64,000 bases of DNA from Histomonas meleagridis. Its lineage: Eukaryota > Parabasalia > Tritrichomonadida > Dientamoebidae. The position numbers were made by a program, and so were the translations under genes. Of the stretch, positions 30,673 to 42,300 are shown in pieces. Below the pieces are notes generated by a model. It did not search any database. It worked only from the letters and a program-made list of their open reading frames with translations, and had not been told where the DNA came from. The DNA is taken from positions 2,587,501-2,651,500 of the forward strand of contig WSYJ01000186.1 in assembly GCA_020186115.1 (NCBI GenBank), read 5' to 3'. Position 1 is the stretch's first letter. Each line of letters opens with the position of its first letter.

Positions 30673-31884
30673 ATGGGAATTCAAGGTCTGCTTCCGGCTG
30701 TTCGGGATGCCACAGAAATTACGAACATATCTAGATTTACAGGAAAAAAGGCCGGAATTGATGGATTTGTATGGCTTCACAGAGGGTGTTTATCATGTGG
30801 TAGAGAACTTGCAAAAGGACTTCACACAACAAAATATATATCATACTTTATGAAGAGAATTCAAATTTTGATTGATAATAGAGTCCGCCCTTTAGTTGTT
30901 TTTGATGGAAATGATTTGCCTGCCAAAAAATACACAAACGAAAAGCGAAGACAAAAGAGAGCAGAACACAATAAACTTGCAGAAGAATTTGAAAAAAGAG
31001 GTTTAAAAGCAGAAGCAGATTTTCATTATTCAAAATCAATTGAAATTACACCGGATGTTCTTCACCCACTCCTCACAACGCTAAAAAAGCATAATATTGA
31101 GTTCATAGTTGCACCATATGAAGCAGATGCACAACTTGCATTTCTTGCATATAACCATATTGTTGATATTGTAATAACTGAAGACTCAGACCTTCTTGTT
31201 TACAAATGCCCTCGGACTGTTTACAAACTCGAGCAGAATGGAAATTGCCATCTTATTGAGCTTACGAAAATATTTTCAATCAAAGAATTTTCAGGAATGA
31301 CCCATGAAATGTTTGTAGAGTGTTGCGTTCTATCAGGTTGTGATTATCTTCCATCCATTCCAAAAATGGGAATTCGAACAGCTGCTAAAAAAATGCAAAT
31401 GTATCATTCTGGTCTTGCCATCATATCAAGTCTTCGTCTTGAAGAGAAATGGGACGTTCCTCCTAACTACGAGTCAGACTTTACTAAAGCTTGTTTAGTT
31501 TTCCAACAACAAAAAATCTTTGATCCAAGTACACGTACCATTCATGGTATATATGACAATAAAACAACCGACATTACAGAGTCTAACATTACAAATGAAC
31601 AAGCCATTGGCGTTGCTCATGGAATCCTTAATTCCAAAACATATGAACCGTTTGATCTCGACGGTTTTCAGACCCCCTCACAGGGCACCCCAAATAACCT
31701 CACACTGTATTCAATTCCTGTTTCTCATTCAGCAGCATCAGAATTTAAGCCACATTCCTCTTCCCAAATTACTCAAACTTTACCTCTTAAGAGGAGCTCT
31801 CTGTTTAATCCTCTCATTCCAACAAAAAGAACATCATCAAGTCAAAAATTCATTCCTCCTTCTTTAAGACTGAGAAAAATATAA
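30673..31884 (+). CDS. EXO1: Exonuclease 1 (XPG/Rad2 family), catalytic domain only
   Basis: A 5' to 3' double-strand exonuclease and flap nuclease for mismatch repair and end resection. The 403 residues begin MGIQGLLPAV. They carry the metal-binding acids of the family: Asp30 in GIDGFVWLHR, the Asp in VFDGNDLPAKK, Glu and Asp in APYEADAQLAFL, two Asp in ITEDSDLLVY, and the Asp in LSGCDYLPSIPKMGIRTA, which starts the helix-hairpin-helix. The protein ends about 50 residues after the core with a Ser/Thr/Pro-rich tail. The long C-terminal partner-binding region of animal and yeast EXO1 is missing or very short. Confidence 0.88.
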   Translation: MGIQGLLPAVRDATEITNISRFTGKKAGIDGFVWLHRGCLSCGRELAKGLHTTKYISYFMKRIQILIDNRVRPLVVFDGNDLPAKKYTNEKRRQKRAEHNKLAEEFEKRGLKAEADFHYSKSIEITPDVLHPLLTTLKKHNIEFIVAPYEADAQLAFLAYNHIVDIVITEDSDLLVYKCPRTVYKLEQNGNCHLIELTKIFSIKEFSGMTHEMFVECCVLSGCDYLPSIPKMGIRTAAKKMQMYHSGLAIISSLRLEEKWDVPPNYESDFTKACLVFQQQKIFDPSTRTIHGIYDNKTTDITESNITNEQAIGVAHGILNSKTYEPFDLDGFQTPSQGTPNNLTLYSIPVSHSAASEFKPHSSSQITQTLPLKRSSLFNPLIPTKRTSSSQKFIPPSLRLRKI

Positions 31885-32322
31885 TTCAGAAATGAATGTA
31901 AATTATGTAACTAATTATATATTTTAGTTGAATTAGGATTAAAAATCCTTTTTCGAATGTTAATATTAATGTTTGAATTAATAAAATTTTATTGTTTATA
32001 AAATTTTTTATATCATCTTTAAAACACATGATCAAAGAGTTTTTCTTATGTTTTTTTACATAAATATGTATTCGCAAATATTTATCTTCTTTGGATTAAA
32101 ACAATTTTTTCATGATTCATAAAGAGATTAATGTATTTTATAGTATTTTTAGACATAGAAATCAATGCCAGTGATATTCAATTGTGAATCATAAAACAAA
32201 TACACGTTTTTCTCCATGAGAAAATATTTTGAATACTTTACTCATCGCAATATTCCCAGAAATTTTTTTGACTGTTATCACAAATTTCAATTAAATTAAC
32301 CGAAACAACCAACCATTTTCGA
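31885..32322. other. Intergenic, no gene recognised
   Basis: AT-rich spacer. The right end (TTAACCGAAACAACCAACC) probably belongs to the promoter of the next gene, with no clear TCA or CCTTT initiator. Confidence 0.5.
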
Positions 32323-33360
32323 ATGACACAGCCTAAATACAACCGTGTCTACGTCGACGGATGCTATGATCTTGTCCACTTCGGTCACTTCAACTTCCTT
32401 CGTCAAGCATCACAGCTTGGAAAGGAACTTTATGTTGGAATTCATAATGACGAAGAAATCAAACTAAACAAAGGTCCTCCTGTTTTTACACTTCAAGAAA
32501 GATTAGAAATTGTTTCATCCTGCAAGTGGGTTACTAAAGTTATTCCCAATGCACCATACACTGCACAAGTTGATTATGTTAGAAATCTTGGTTGTGAAGC
32601 ATGTGTTCACGGAGACGATATTGTTCTAAATGGCGACGGTCATGATTGTTATGAAGAAATTCGTAAGGCTAACATGTTTGCAACTGTTCCACGAACCAAA
32701 GCCATATCGACCACCAACATTATTGGTCGTATGCTTCGTCTTCCAGCATCCGAGCTTCCTGAAGACATCAACCTTCCAGCTATCCGAGAAATAGCCGGAT
32801 CATCAGCATCCCTTCATACATATATTCCAACCACCCATCGAATTGCTCAATTTTCCAATCAAAATGAGCCCAAATATGGCGACAAAGTTATCTATGTTGA
32901 TGGTACATTTGATCTTTTACATCCTGGACATGTCTCATTTCTTCGTAAAGCCAAAGAATTAGGCGATTACTTAGTTGTTGGCGTTCATGACGACAGAACA
33001 ATGGAATCCCTCATGTGTCCATCGATGCCAATTCTTACACTTCAAGAACGAGTCCTTAACGTTCTTGCAATGAAATATGTCGACGATGTAATCATTGGCG
33101 CTCCATATGTGATCACCAAAGAGCTAATGGATCAAATTAATCCATCGCTTGTTGTTGAAGGTTCATCTCCATCAAGGTTAAATGGCGAAGATGCGTTTAG
33201 AGTACCAAAGCAACTTGGAATATTTAAGGAAATACAATCCGATTATCCAGAATTTACTGCGAAATCTGTGGTGCATAGGGTGTTAAAGAATTACCAACAA
33301 TATGCAAATAGAAATAAGGTAAAGGAAACTTCTGCATATGAAGTGCATCCAACCGAATAA
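32323..33360 (+). CDS. PCYT2: Ethanolamine-phosphate cytidylyltransferase
   Basis: Makes CDP-ethanolamine from CTP and phosphoethanolamine, the second step of the Kennedy route to phosphatidylethanolamine. The 345-residue protein has two tandem cytidylyltransferase domains. The first (about 8-135) has YVDGCYDLVHFGHFNFLRQA and RTKAISTTNIIGRML; the second (about 188-320) has YVDGTFDLLHPGHVSFLRKA. Both HxGH signatures are intact. The second domain lacks a clear RTxGISTT. This two-domain form is the ethanolamine enzyme rather than the single-domain choline enzyme. The stop is within TAAA. Confidence 0.92.
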   Translation: MTQPKYNRVYVDGCYDLVHFGHFNFLRQASQLGKELYVGIHNDEEIKLNKGPPVFTLQERLEIVSSCKWVTKVIPNAPYTAQVDYVRNLGCEACVHGDDIVLNGDGHDCYEEIRKANMFATVPRTKAISTTNIIGRMLRLPASELPEDINLPAIREIAGSSASLHTYIPTTHRIAQFSNQNEPKYGDKVIYVDGTFDLLHPGHVSFLRKAKELGDYLVVGVHDDRTMESLMCPSMPILTLQERVLNVLAMKYVDDVIIGAPYVITKELMDQINPSLVVEGSSPSRLNGEDAFRVPKQLGIFKEIQSDYPEFTAKSVVHRVLKNYQQYANRNKVKETSAYEVHPTE

Positions 33361-33518
33361 AAAAAATTCTTTCATTGCATTTAAAATATTATTTTTTAGA
33401 TAATTTAAATGAAATTTCATTTGTTAAAAATTATCAATCAAATGAAAGATTTCTTTATTATAATATTCTTTTTGCAAAAATTTAGAATTTTAAGCTAACC
33501 TATAGTTACATCCTTTTT

Positions 33519-33950
<432 letters not shown>

Positions 33951-33961
33951 TAAAAATGAGT

Positions 33962-33979
33962 GTATTGGATATCCAATAC
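33962..33979. repeat. 18-bp perfect palindrome at the microsatellite edge
   Basis: GTATTGGATATCCAATAC is its own reverse complement. It overlaps a second palindrome, AATACTTAAGTATT (33975-33988). Both begin a dozen bases after the microsatellite ends. Confidence 0.85.
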
Positions 33980-34019
33980 TTAAGTATTTCAAAAAAAAAA
34001 AATATTAAAATTATTATAT

Positions 34020-36240
34020 TTATTCAATAATTTCTAATTTGTTATGCCTTTTTCATGAAATAATTGAATAACTTCTAATCGATGCTTCTTGATTGCTTTC
34101 TTAAGGGCTGTTTCCAATAGCATGTAAATATTCCATATATAATTTCGAAACATGAAATTATTTCTATAAATTTTAGGTTAAACAAAAAAACATCTTTAGC
34201 ATAAACATCAATTCCTTCATGTTCAAGAAGTAATTTAACTATTTCTATGTGGCCATTTTTAGATGCAAACATAAGTGCTGTAGTAAATAACTTAAATAAT
34301 TTCCAAATATTATTTTGAAATATAATATTACCAAAGTAAATATTAAACAAAACAAACAAAAAATTGCATAAGCATTGACATCAATATCTTTTTGCTCAAG
34401 AAGCATTTTAACTATTTGAGTGTAACCTCTTATAGATGCACGAATAAGTGCATTGAAAAATAATTCGAATAATTTCCAAATATTATATTAAAACAATAAA
34501 TTAACAAATTAAATGTAAAAAATAACAAATAAAGATCTTGAATATTAACATCAATACCTTTTTGTTGAAGAAGCAATTGAACAATTTCTATACAACCTAT
34601 ATCAGATGCAAAACTAAGTGCTGTATCATATAATTTAAATAATTTCCAAATATTATTTTGAATTCCAAAATTATTAAAATAAATATTAATTAAAAAGGAT
34701 AAATAGTTTTAGCATTAATATCAATTCCTTTATGTTCAAGAAGTAATTGAACAAAATAATAATAACCAAACTTTGAGGCGTAAGAAAGAGCTGTATAAAA
34801 TAATTTAAATATTTTCCAAATATTATTTTGAAATATAAAATGAAAAAAATAAATTTTATACAAAACAAATAAATATATTTAGCATTAATATCAAAATTCT
34901 TATGCTCAAGTATTGCTTTAAATAAACCTTTACAGTGTTGATATGCACAAATTACTGGTGATTGGTAATTAAAAATCATATTAAAATAATAAATTCTTAA
35001 AATAAATTTCAAATACATAAAAACAACTATAGTATTAAGCTCAATTCTTTCTTGTGCAAGAAGTGCTTCACCGATTTTAATATTATTAGCACATAGTACA
35101 TTATATAAGAATACTTCAAATAATTTGAAAAATCCCCAAAAAATATTGATAAGAAATTTTAATCAAAAAAAAATTCTATTTTTAGCATTGATATCAACTT
35201 TTTCATTTGAAATAAGTAATTTCACAACTTCATTACGCTTATTTAAAAATGCTTTCATAAGTGCTGTTTCAAATATTTTAAATAATTTCCAAATATTATT
35301 TTCAAATATAAAATTATTAAAATCAATATTAAATAAAACATAAAAATACCCTTAGCATTAACATCAATTCCTTCTTGTTCAAGAAGTAATTGAACTGTTT
35401 TTATGTGACCATTTTGAGATGCATACATAAATGCTGTATTAAATTATTTAAATAAATTTTAAATATTATTTTGAAATATAAAATTATTAAAATAAATTTT
35501 AAATAAAACAAATAAATATCTTTAGCATTAACATCAATTCCTTCTTGTTCAAGAAGTAATTTAACGATTTCTGTACGACCGTTATAAGATGCCAAAATAA
35601 GTGCTGTATTAAATTATTTAAATAATTTTTAAATATTATTTTGAAATATCAAATTATTAAAATAAATACTAAATAAAACAAATATATACTTTTAGCATTA
35701 ATATCAATTCCTTCTTGTTCAAGAAGTAATTTAACCATTTCTGTACGACCGTTATAAGATGCCAAAATAAGTGCTGTCCAAAACAATTTGAATAATTTCC
35801 AAATATTATTTTGAAATATAAAATTATTAAAATAAATTTTGAATAAAACAAATAAATATCTTTATCATTAATATCAATTCCTTCTTGTTCAAGAAGCAAT
35901 TTAACTATTTCAGTATGGCCATTGGTGGCAGTAAGCATCAAAGCTGTTTGAAATAATTTATATAATTTCCATAAAATTTATGTGAAAATGTTTTAATAAA
36001 TTGAAATAACATATTTGGATTTGAAAATTGTTCCTTTTTGATCAAGAAGTAATTTTACCACACTTATTTGATTATTAGTACAAGCACATGCAAAAGCTTC
36101 TTTAAATAACTAAAATAAAATAGTTCTTTTTCACTAAATTCAATCAATTTTTGCTCAATTAATAATTTAACTATTTCCACATGTCCATATTTTGATGTAA
36201 GCATAAGTAATGTTTTAAATATTGTGAAGAAATTCTAAAT
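34020..36240 (-). repeat. Array of about 14 ankyrin units separated by a conserved AT-rich spacer
   Basis: On the minus strand, downstream of the DUF3447 gene ending at 36262, about 14 copies of an ankyrin helix pair (consensus TALMLAS...TEIVKLLLEQEGIDINAKD, about 90 bp) recur every 160-180 bp. Each ends near KDIY and is followed by a similar spacer of about 80 bp (consensus words TATTTGTTTTATTTAAAA, TTTTAATAATTT, ATATTTCAAAATAATATTTGG). The next unit resumes at ACAGCACTT. The spacer shifts frame, so no single frame crosses the array. Units near 35693-35778 and 35521-35606 are almost identical, which shows recent duplication. The array may be coding through splicing, a cassette reservoir, or decayed. 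Confidence 0.85.
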
Positions 36241-36261
36241 GTTATTATTAAACATCAAATT

Positions 36262-37353
36262 TTATAAACAAATTTCAGAAGAAAAGGCAACTTTATCAAA
36301 ATTATTAGCATTTCTTTTTTGCTCAATTAGAAAACTAAAAAGTTTTATATTCAGAAACACATTGTTTTTAAATAATGAATCAATAAGTTCATTAATTGTA
36401 TATTTATTATTTTTATTCTCATAAATATACATAAATATATCATTTTGATAAAATTTAATTGCTATATCCAATTCAGATTCAATTGATAAATTATTTTGTT
36501 CACATAAATGAATAATTTCAAGATTTCCACCTGCAACAGCATATTTACAAACATTATTTATATTTGCACCATTCATAAGTAAGTATCTAAAACATTTAAT
36601 AGATCCAAAAAATGCTGCATAATCAATTAATGTCACATCTTTTGTATTAATGAATGAATATTTCTCATAAAGTGATGGTTCGATTATTTGATTATAATTA
36701 AAGTTTTCTTGTGATGATATTTCTTGAAGTTTTTCTAGTTCATCATTTTGAATCATTTTAGCAATTTCATTTGGATTAACACCTTCTTTAACATATTGTT
36801 TATGAAGTTCCCAATCATTCTCTGAAAGCTTTAAATAATTATCAGTGAAATATTTAAAAAATGGAATGTAACCTTGCATTTTTAATTGATCTATTGTTTC
36901 ATTTGTCATGTAATGTACAAAATAAAATGTTTTTTTATTTTGAATTAAATTTTTTGAGATTAAATTCATTTCAATTAATTTCGCTAATAGAAAATAAGAT
37001 TCTTGTGAATTTATAATAAGAATATAATTCGCAAATACATTAATTAATTTATCTTGATTACTTTTGTTTAATTCTTTTTCTTTGGTTTCAATTTTGTTTA
37101 GGAAATTAACATAAATATTAAAATCCTTCTTTTGTGAAACAAATGATGAATAAATTAATTTGCTAAGAGTATAGTTAGGATATGGTGAAAAATCTAAATT
37201 AAACATATCCATAATTTTATCAACAGAATCAATCATATTATCTTCATTTAAATTAAATATAATTTCTTGAAATGATTCTAATACCTTTACTTCATCAACT
37301 AGGAAGTCATGAAGTGCTTTTACTTGTTCGAGCTTGGCTTGACTATTTCCCAT
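36262..37353 (-). CDS. DUF3447-domain protein (head of an ankyrin-repeat gene)
   Basis: A 363-residue protein from ATG 37351-37353, beginning MGNSQAKLEQVKALHDFLVD. The region is all-helical and has the family landmarks YTLSKLIYSSFVSQ, LSENDWELHKQYVKEGVNPN, LEKLQEISSQ, YSFINTKDVTLIDYAAFFGS and KYAVAGGNLEIIHLCEQNN, the last being ankyrin-like. The frame stops right where the first inter-unit spacer begins (SSEICL then TAA). The real protein may therefore end here or continue into the downstream ankyrin array if the spacers are removed. The family is hugely expanded in trichomonads and probably mediates protein binding; its function is unknown. Confidence 0.8.
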   Translation of the reverse strand: MGNSQAKLEQVKALHDFLVDEVKVLESFQEIIFNLNEDNMIDSVDKIMDMFNLDFSPYPNYTLSKLIYSSFVSQKKDFNIYVNFLNKIETKEKELNKSNQDKLINVFANYILIINSQESYFLLAKLIEMNLISKNLIQNKKTFYFVHYMTNETIDQLKMQGYIPFFKYFTDNYLKLSENDWELHKQYVKEGVNPNEIAKMIQNDELEKLQEISSQENFNYNQIIEPSLYEKYSFINTKDVTLIDYAAFFGSIKCFRYLLMNGANINNVCKYAVAGGNLEIIHLCEQNNLSIESELDIAIKFYQNDIFMYIYENKNNKYTINELIDSLFKNNVFLNIKLFSFLIEQKRNANNFDKVAFSSEICL

Positions 37354-37738
37354 TCGAGAATTTTTTGATTAATTAAATTAGGTGACAGAACGATAGATTC
37401 AGAATTTTAAAAAAGTGAAAAAAACATATATTCTCGAGAATAAAAGAAGTAACACATCGTAATTACTATATCATTAGAGTATAAAATATTCCATAATGAC
37501 CGCATTCACGTTTCAATGTTGTTAGAAAAATATAAAATCAATTAATTATTTCCAAAAATAATTTATAATATAAAATTTTTCAATTCATCTAAGAAAAACG
37601 TGTTTTCTAAACTACTACAAAATATGTTTATTACAAATATTAAAATATTACAAAAACATTATGAACATATTTGAGGCACCCCAAAACCTTTCTGATTTGG
37701 GATGCCCCATAATTTGAATTGATAACCGCATGGTCGAA
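37354..37738. other. Intergenic between divergent genes
   Basis: AT-rich. The right end holds GATGCCCCATAATTTG and a GATAACCGCATGGTCGAA stretch, the promoter of uL3. No other gene is seen. Confidence 0.5.
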
Positions 37739-37744
37739 CCTTTT
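37739..37744 (+). promoter_or_regulatory. CCTTTT initiator of uL3
   Basis: CCTTTT lies 6 bases before the ATG at 37751 and just downstream of an upstream ATG at 37730. If transcription starts at CCTTT, the upstream ATG is not in the mRNA. This fixes the start at 37751, giving MSHRK as in all uL3 proteins. Confidence 0.6.
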
Positions 37745-37750
37745 CTCTTT

Positions 37751-38939
37751 ATGTCTCATCGCAAGTACAGTGCTCCACGCCGTGGTTCTCTTGGTTTTCT
37801 TCCACGTGGTCGCGCCTCTCATGTTCGTGGTAGAATAAGGTCATGGCCAAAGGATGATCAATCCAAGCCACCACAACTTCAAGCATTCCTTGGTTACAAA
37901 GCTGGTATGACACATGTTGTTCGTGAAGTTGTTCGTGCTGGATCCCGTCTTAACAAGAAGGAAGCTGTTGAACCAGTTACACTCATCGAAACACCACCAA
38001 TGGTTGTTGTTGGTCTCATCGGTTACAAGGAAACAGTCCATGGTCTTAAACCAGTTACTACTGCCTGGGCTAGCTTTGTTGGTGAAGAAATGAAGCGTTG
38101 CTATTACAAGAATTGGGCTCAATCCAAGCAAAAGAAGGCCTTCGGCAAACTCGACAAGAAGGCTGATGACATGAAGAAGCGTATCCAAGACATCAAGGAA
38201 CAATCCTCAGTTGTTCGTGTTATCGCTCACACCCAACCAAAACTTGTCAAACTTGGTTCCCGTAAAGCCGAACTCATCGAAATCCAAATCAACGGTGGTG
38301 ATGTTGCTGCTAAAGTTGACTATGCCGTCAAACTTCTCGAAAAGACAATCAATGTTGGAAACGTTTTCGCTGAAGGCGAACAAATCGATCTCATCTCCGT
38401 TGGTAAAGGCCGTGGTTGGGAAGGTGTTATCCATCGTTTTGGTGGCAAGCGTCTTCAAAAGAAGACCCATCGTGGTCGTAGGAAGGTCGCCTGTATTGGC
38501 CCATGGCATCCAATGAGAGTTCTTTGGACCATTGCACGTGCCGGTAACAATGGTTTCCACCACAGAACTGAAATGAACAAGAGAATCTACAAGCTCCAAC
38601 TCGTCGAAGGTGGAAAACTTGATGAAAGTGGTTCAACTGAATACGATATCTCCAAGAAGTCAATCAACCCAATGGGTGGTTTCGCTCATTATGGTAATAT
38701 CACAAACGATTTTCGTTATGATCAAAGGTTCCGTTTCTGGTGCAGTAAAGAGAACAATCACACTCAGAAAGACAATCAACGCTAACACAAAGAGAATCGC
38801 CACCGAAGATATCAACCTCAAGTGGATCGATACAGCATCCAAGTTCGGTCATGGAAGATTCCAAACCAAGGAAGAGCGCAACAAGTTCCTCGGAAAGCTC
38901 AAGCTCTCAAAGGTCGCTGCTGAACAAAAGAAGGAGTAA
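37751..38939 (+). CDS. RPL3: 60S ribosomal protein uL3, one-base frame break near the C-terminus
   Basis: A core protein of the large subunit next to the peptidyl transferase centre. It begins [19 protein letters not shown] and has [16 protein letters not shown], the [26 protein letters not shown] block and [17 protein letters not shown]. After TTT (38711-38713) an extra C at 38714 sends the frame into unrelated sequence and a stop at 38785. The next frame instead reads [19 protein letters not shown] and continues with FGHGRFQT to a TAA in TAAAC at 38937-38939. Correcting one base gives about 395 residues, the normal length. Codon use is rich in C-ending codons, as expected for a highly expressed gene. 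Confidence 0.9.
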
Positions 38940-39311
38940 ACGAACTCTAATTATTAATTTCTGTTTTGTGTTTAACTTAAAAAAAACACTTTGAACGAGA
39001 GAAAAGAATTACAAGAAAACTTTTCTTAACTGAGATTAGATAAATTGACATTTTGCATAATAAAGAATTTCATTTTTAATGTGCCGTTACACATCAATAC
39101 GTCAATATAATTTTTATTGTTTCAGAAGAGGTTCATCTCATGTGTAAAAGAATATTAGAATATTAATAATTATTAATCTATGTTTTCAAAACTTTACAAA
39201 TTTTTTGTGATTTCTTTAACGGTCGTTTTAACATCAAAAAAGAAAATTTCAATTTTCGAAAATGAAATTAAATCTTGTGATAATATGAAGTAGCGTTAAT
39301 ACATAGTATAT
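38940..39311. other. Intergenic between convergent genes
   Basis: AT-rich. It includes TTTAACGGTCGTTTTAAC near 39217-39234, an imperfect inverted AACGG/CGTT pair. No coding frame is supported. Confidence 0.5.
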
Positions 39312-42300
39312 TTATTCATTTTCAAGTGACTCAATCAATTTTTCCAATTTTTCATTACCATTAAATCGATCTTTAATTTGCATGCATATTTCCTTTGCTT
39401 CATTTCTGTTTTCCTTTCTAAACGTCAAATCTTTCTGCAGTAATTTATCATAAATTTTACTTGACTCTTTATACTGCAAAATTTTCTTGCACATTATAAA
39501 CAATTCATCTTCGTAATGTGCCGCATCACACATTTTACATAAGTAAAACACAACTTTATCTCTTACGAATTCCAAATTACACTCACAACACAATTTCACA
39601 AATGCCTCATACAACAAAATCGTATATTTCTCAGACAATGGAAACATTTTCTGTATTGACTCCAGCAATCTCTGTGTGCCCACGTTAATTACGTCGACAG
39701 ATTTCAAGTTCAATCCAACGAAAACAATGAAATCGCACCACTTCTTAAGTTGTTTTTCGGTAATATTTTCGCGCAATGAAATGATTGAATAACCCAACAT
39801 TCTTCCGAACTGTGAAACGATTATTGCGTTTTGGTCATCAATTTTAGCGAACTTTTCATTTATTAATATGTAAAATGAGTTCAGAAGTTTATTTTCCAAT
39901 TCTTCGTTTAAATTATTTGAAGAATAATAACAATAATAAAATTGTAATGCATTAACATTAGTTTCATGTGCATTACAATTTATGATTAATTTTTCTTGTG
40001 ATTTTATTAACAAATCGAACAAATCATTTAAGTTGGAATCAAACACATCTAAGAAATTCAAAATAAAATGTGAAATTTCATATAAAACAGTTTGGAAAAC
40101 ATTTATATTTAAGTTATTATCATTAAATTTCTTAATTTCATTTGGAAATATTTCATATACAAAAGATTTAAATGAATTTAACAACTTAAAAATATCATTA
40201 AAAACAGAAGAAATTATCGTAAAGAATGTTTTGATTGAACATTGTGCAATATCTTGTCGTTCATCTTCCCAAACATTAATTAAAGTTTGTAATACAAATT
40301 CCCAATTTTCTTTTGTATAATTCATTTGTTTTACTAAACTCCATAAAACGTCGAATGAACTTAATGACACATTAATTGATTCTTTTTGTGATATATATTT
40401 AAAAGTAATTTCGATGAACATTTTAATAATGTTTTGATTAACAATATTATATATACATTCATCACATATTCGATTAAATAATGAAAATGCAATTGTAATA
40501 TTTTCTTCATCATTTATATAATATATTGGATTTAATATGATTAATATTTCATTAAATCCTTTATTTAAACATTGTGAAGATTGTGCAAATACATGTTTTA
40601 ATTGATTTAATAATTTCTTCTTCTTTTGTTTCGAAAGATTTTTTATGATTTCGGAGCCAAGTTTTAAGATACCTAATTCAGTAATATCGATAAAAGCTTT
40701 ATTAATGAAATCGATAAATAATTCGAATAATTCATTTTCAAGATTTTTGTTTTGGAATAAATCCATAATAATTGGCCAAAGGATATCAAATCGTGTTATA
40801 TTTGAGATTATAAAGTCGGTGATGAATTGTGTTGGAAAAGGTCGTGTAATAATTAATGATTTTAATATGTTTATAATGATTTCATTCGAGAAATGTGACG
40901 CAAATGATGGCGATAAATTATTTTCATAATTGTTACCAAAGATTGACGCAAATAAATAATCCCATTGATCATTACAGATCTCTGGTGATAATTGTATAAG
41001 TTGGATTAAGAAATTGTTCCAATCTTTGTTCTTTTGATTGATTTCATATAAATTTCGTTCATCTTCAGTCATTTCTTTAGTGTTACAAAACAAATCGAAA
41101 TTTATTATTGTTTCAAATGTTTCATTTTCGATTTTGTTCTTATAGTTAATATAAAACAATTCATAAAAAGAATTTGTTACTGATTGAAATGATTGGAAAT
41201 TCGAATATTTTAATGAATAATTTATTATGTCTTTGAAATAAGAATAACAATTTACATAAAGTTCTTTTACATTAACATTTTCTTCTTCTTTGTCATTATT
41301 ATCATTAAAAAATGAATGTAATATTCCAAACGTTATCTCAATTGGTGAAATAAGAATAAAATTGTTTTCATCTTTTAATATGTTTTGATATTTTTTAGAT
41401 GTTAAATTTATTGTTAATGAGTTTAATGGTTTCCCATTCATTTGAATTAAGTTATTACAACATTTAATTAATAAAATGAAAAAATTTATTTCTTTTGTTT
41501 TGATGAAAAACTTTTTAATGTTTTCATTAGTTCGAAATACAAATGAATGAAATAAATATAAAGAATATATTAAATTAGTTGCTCCATATTTAAAATATGA
41601 AATATATTCATTAAAAATTGACATGCATAAAGACGGATGTGTTAATGAACAGACTTGTATGAAGCTTATGATGAACGGAAGTGACTTTGGATCATTTAAT
41701 GAGGAAATAACTGTTCCTTCAAAGACATTTCCAAGTTTTGGACATGCTTCAAAGACCTTAGAATGTGTGGTTAATATGGTCTCTAAGATGTCAAATATCA
41801 AATCAATGGGCGCTGTGCTTATAAGAAGAAATTTGAGCGGATCATTGATGGCAATACATGATAAATCATTAAATAATAGAAATAAGATAAAATGAAGTGA
41901 GCCACCAAAACAATCGGACAATGGGCCAAACTTGTTGTGACAAAATTCTGTAAATGTGGTTGATGAATTTGTATTATCAATTTCTTGTACAACTGTATCT
42001 AAAAGTTGGAGAAAATTGACATATGACGTCCCCGAAATAGATGAGTCGGTATGACACATAAGAGATATAGAAATAGAAAAACATGATTGAATTTGATAAT
42101 AGTCAGGAAAATTTTTGTTAATTGATGATGAGGTAAAATAATTTAAATTTCGTGATTGTTCCCAATCTATACGTTCTATATCCATACAAAGACATTTTGT
42201 AATTATGGATAAAGATTCTCCTGAAAAACAATATTGAAGAATGCCATCAATTAAAATCGGTGTAAAATTGATTCTGATTTTTGAATACTTCGGATTTTCA

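Noticed and set aside
34020..36240. Reading the spaced repeats as a CRISPR-like array
   Set aside because: The repeating part encodes ankyrin helices, spacers resemble each other rather than being unique, and the genome is eukaryotic.
37841..38203. 120-codon minus-strand frame opposite uL3
   Set aside because: Shadow of a highly codon-biased ribosomal protein gene.
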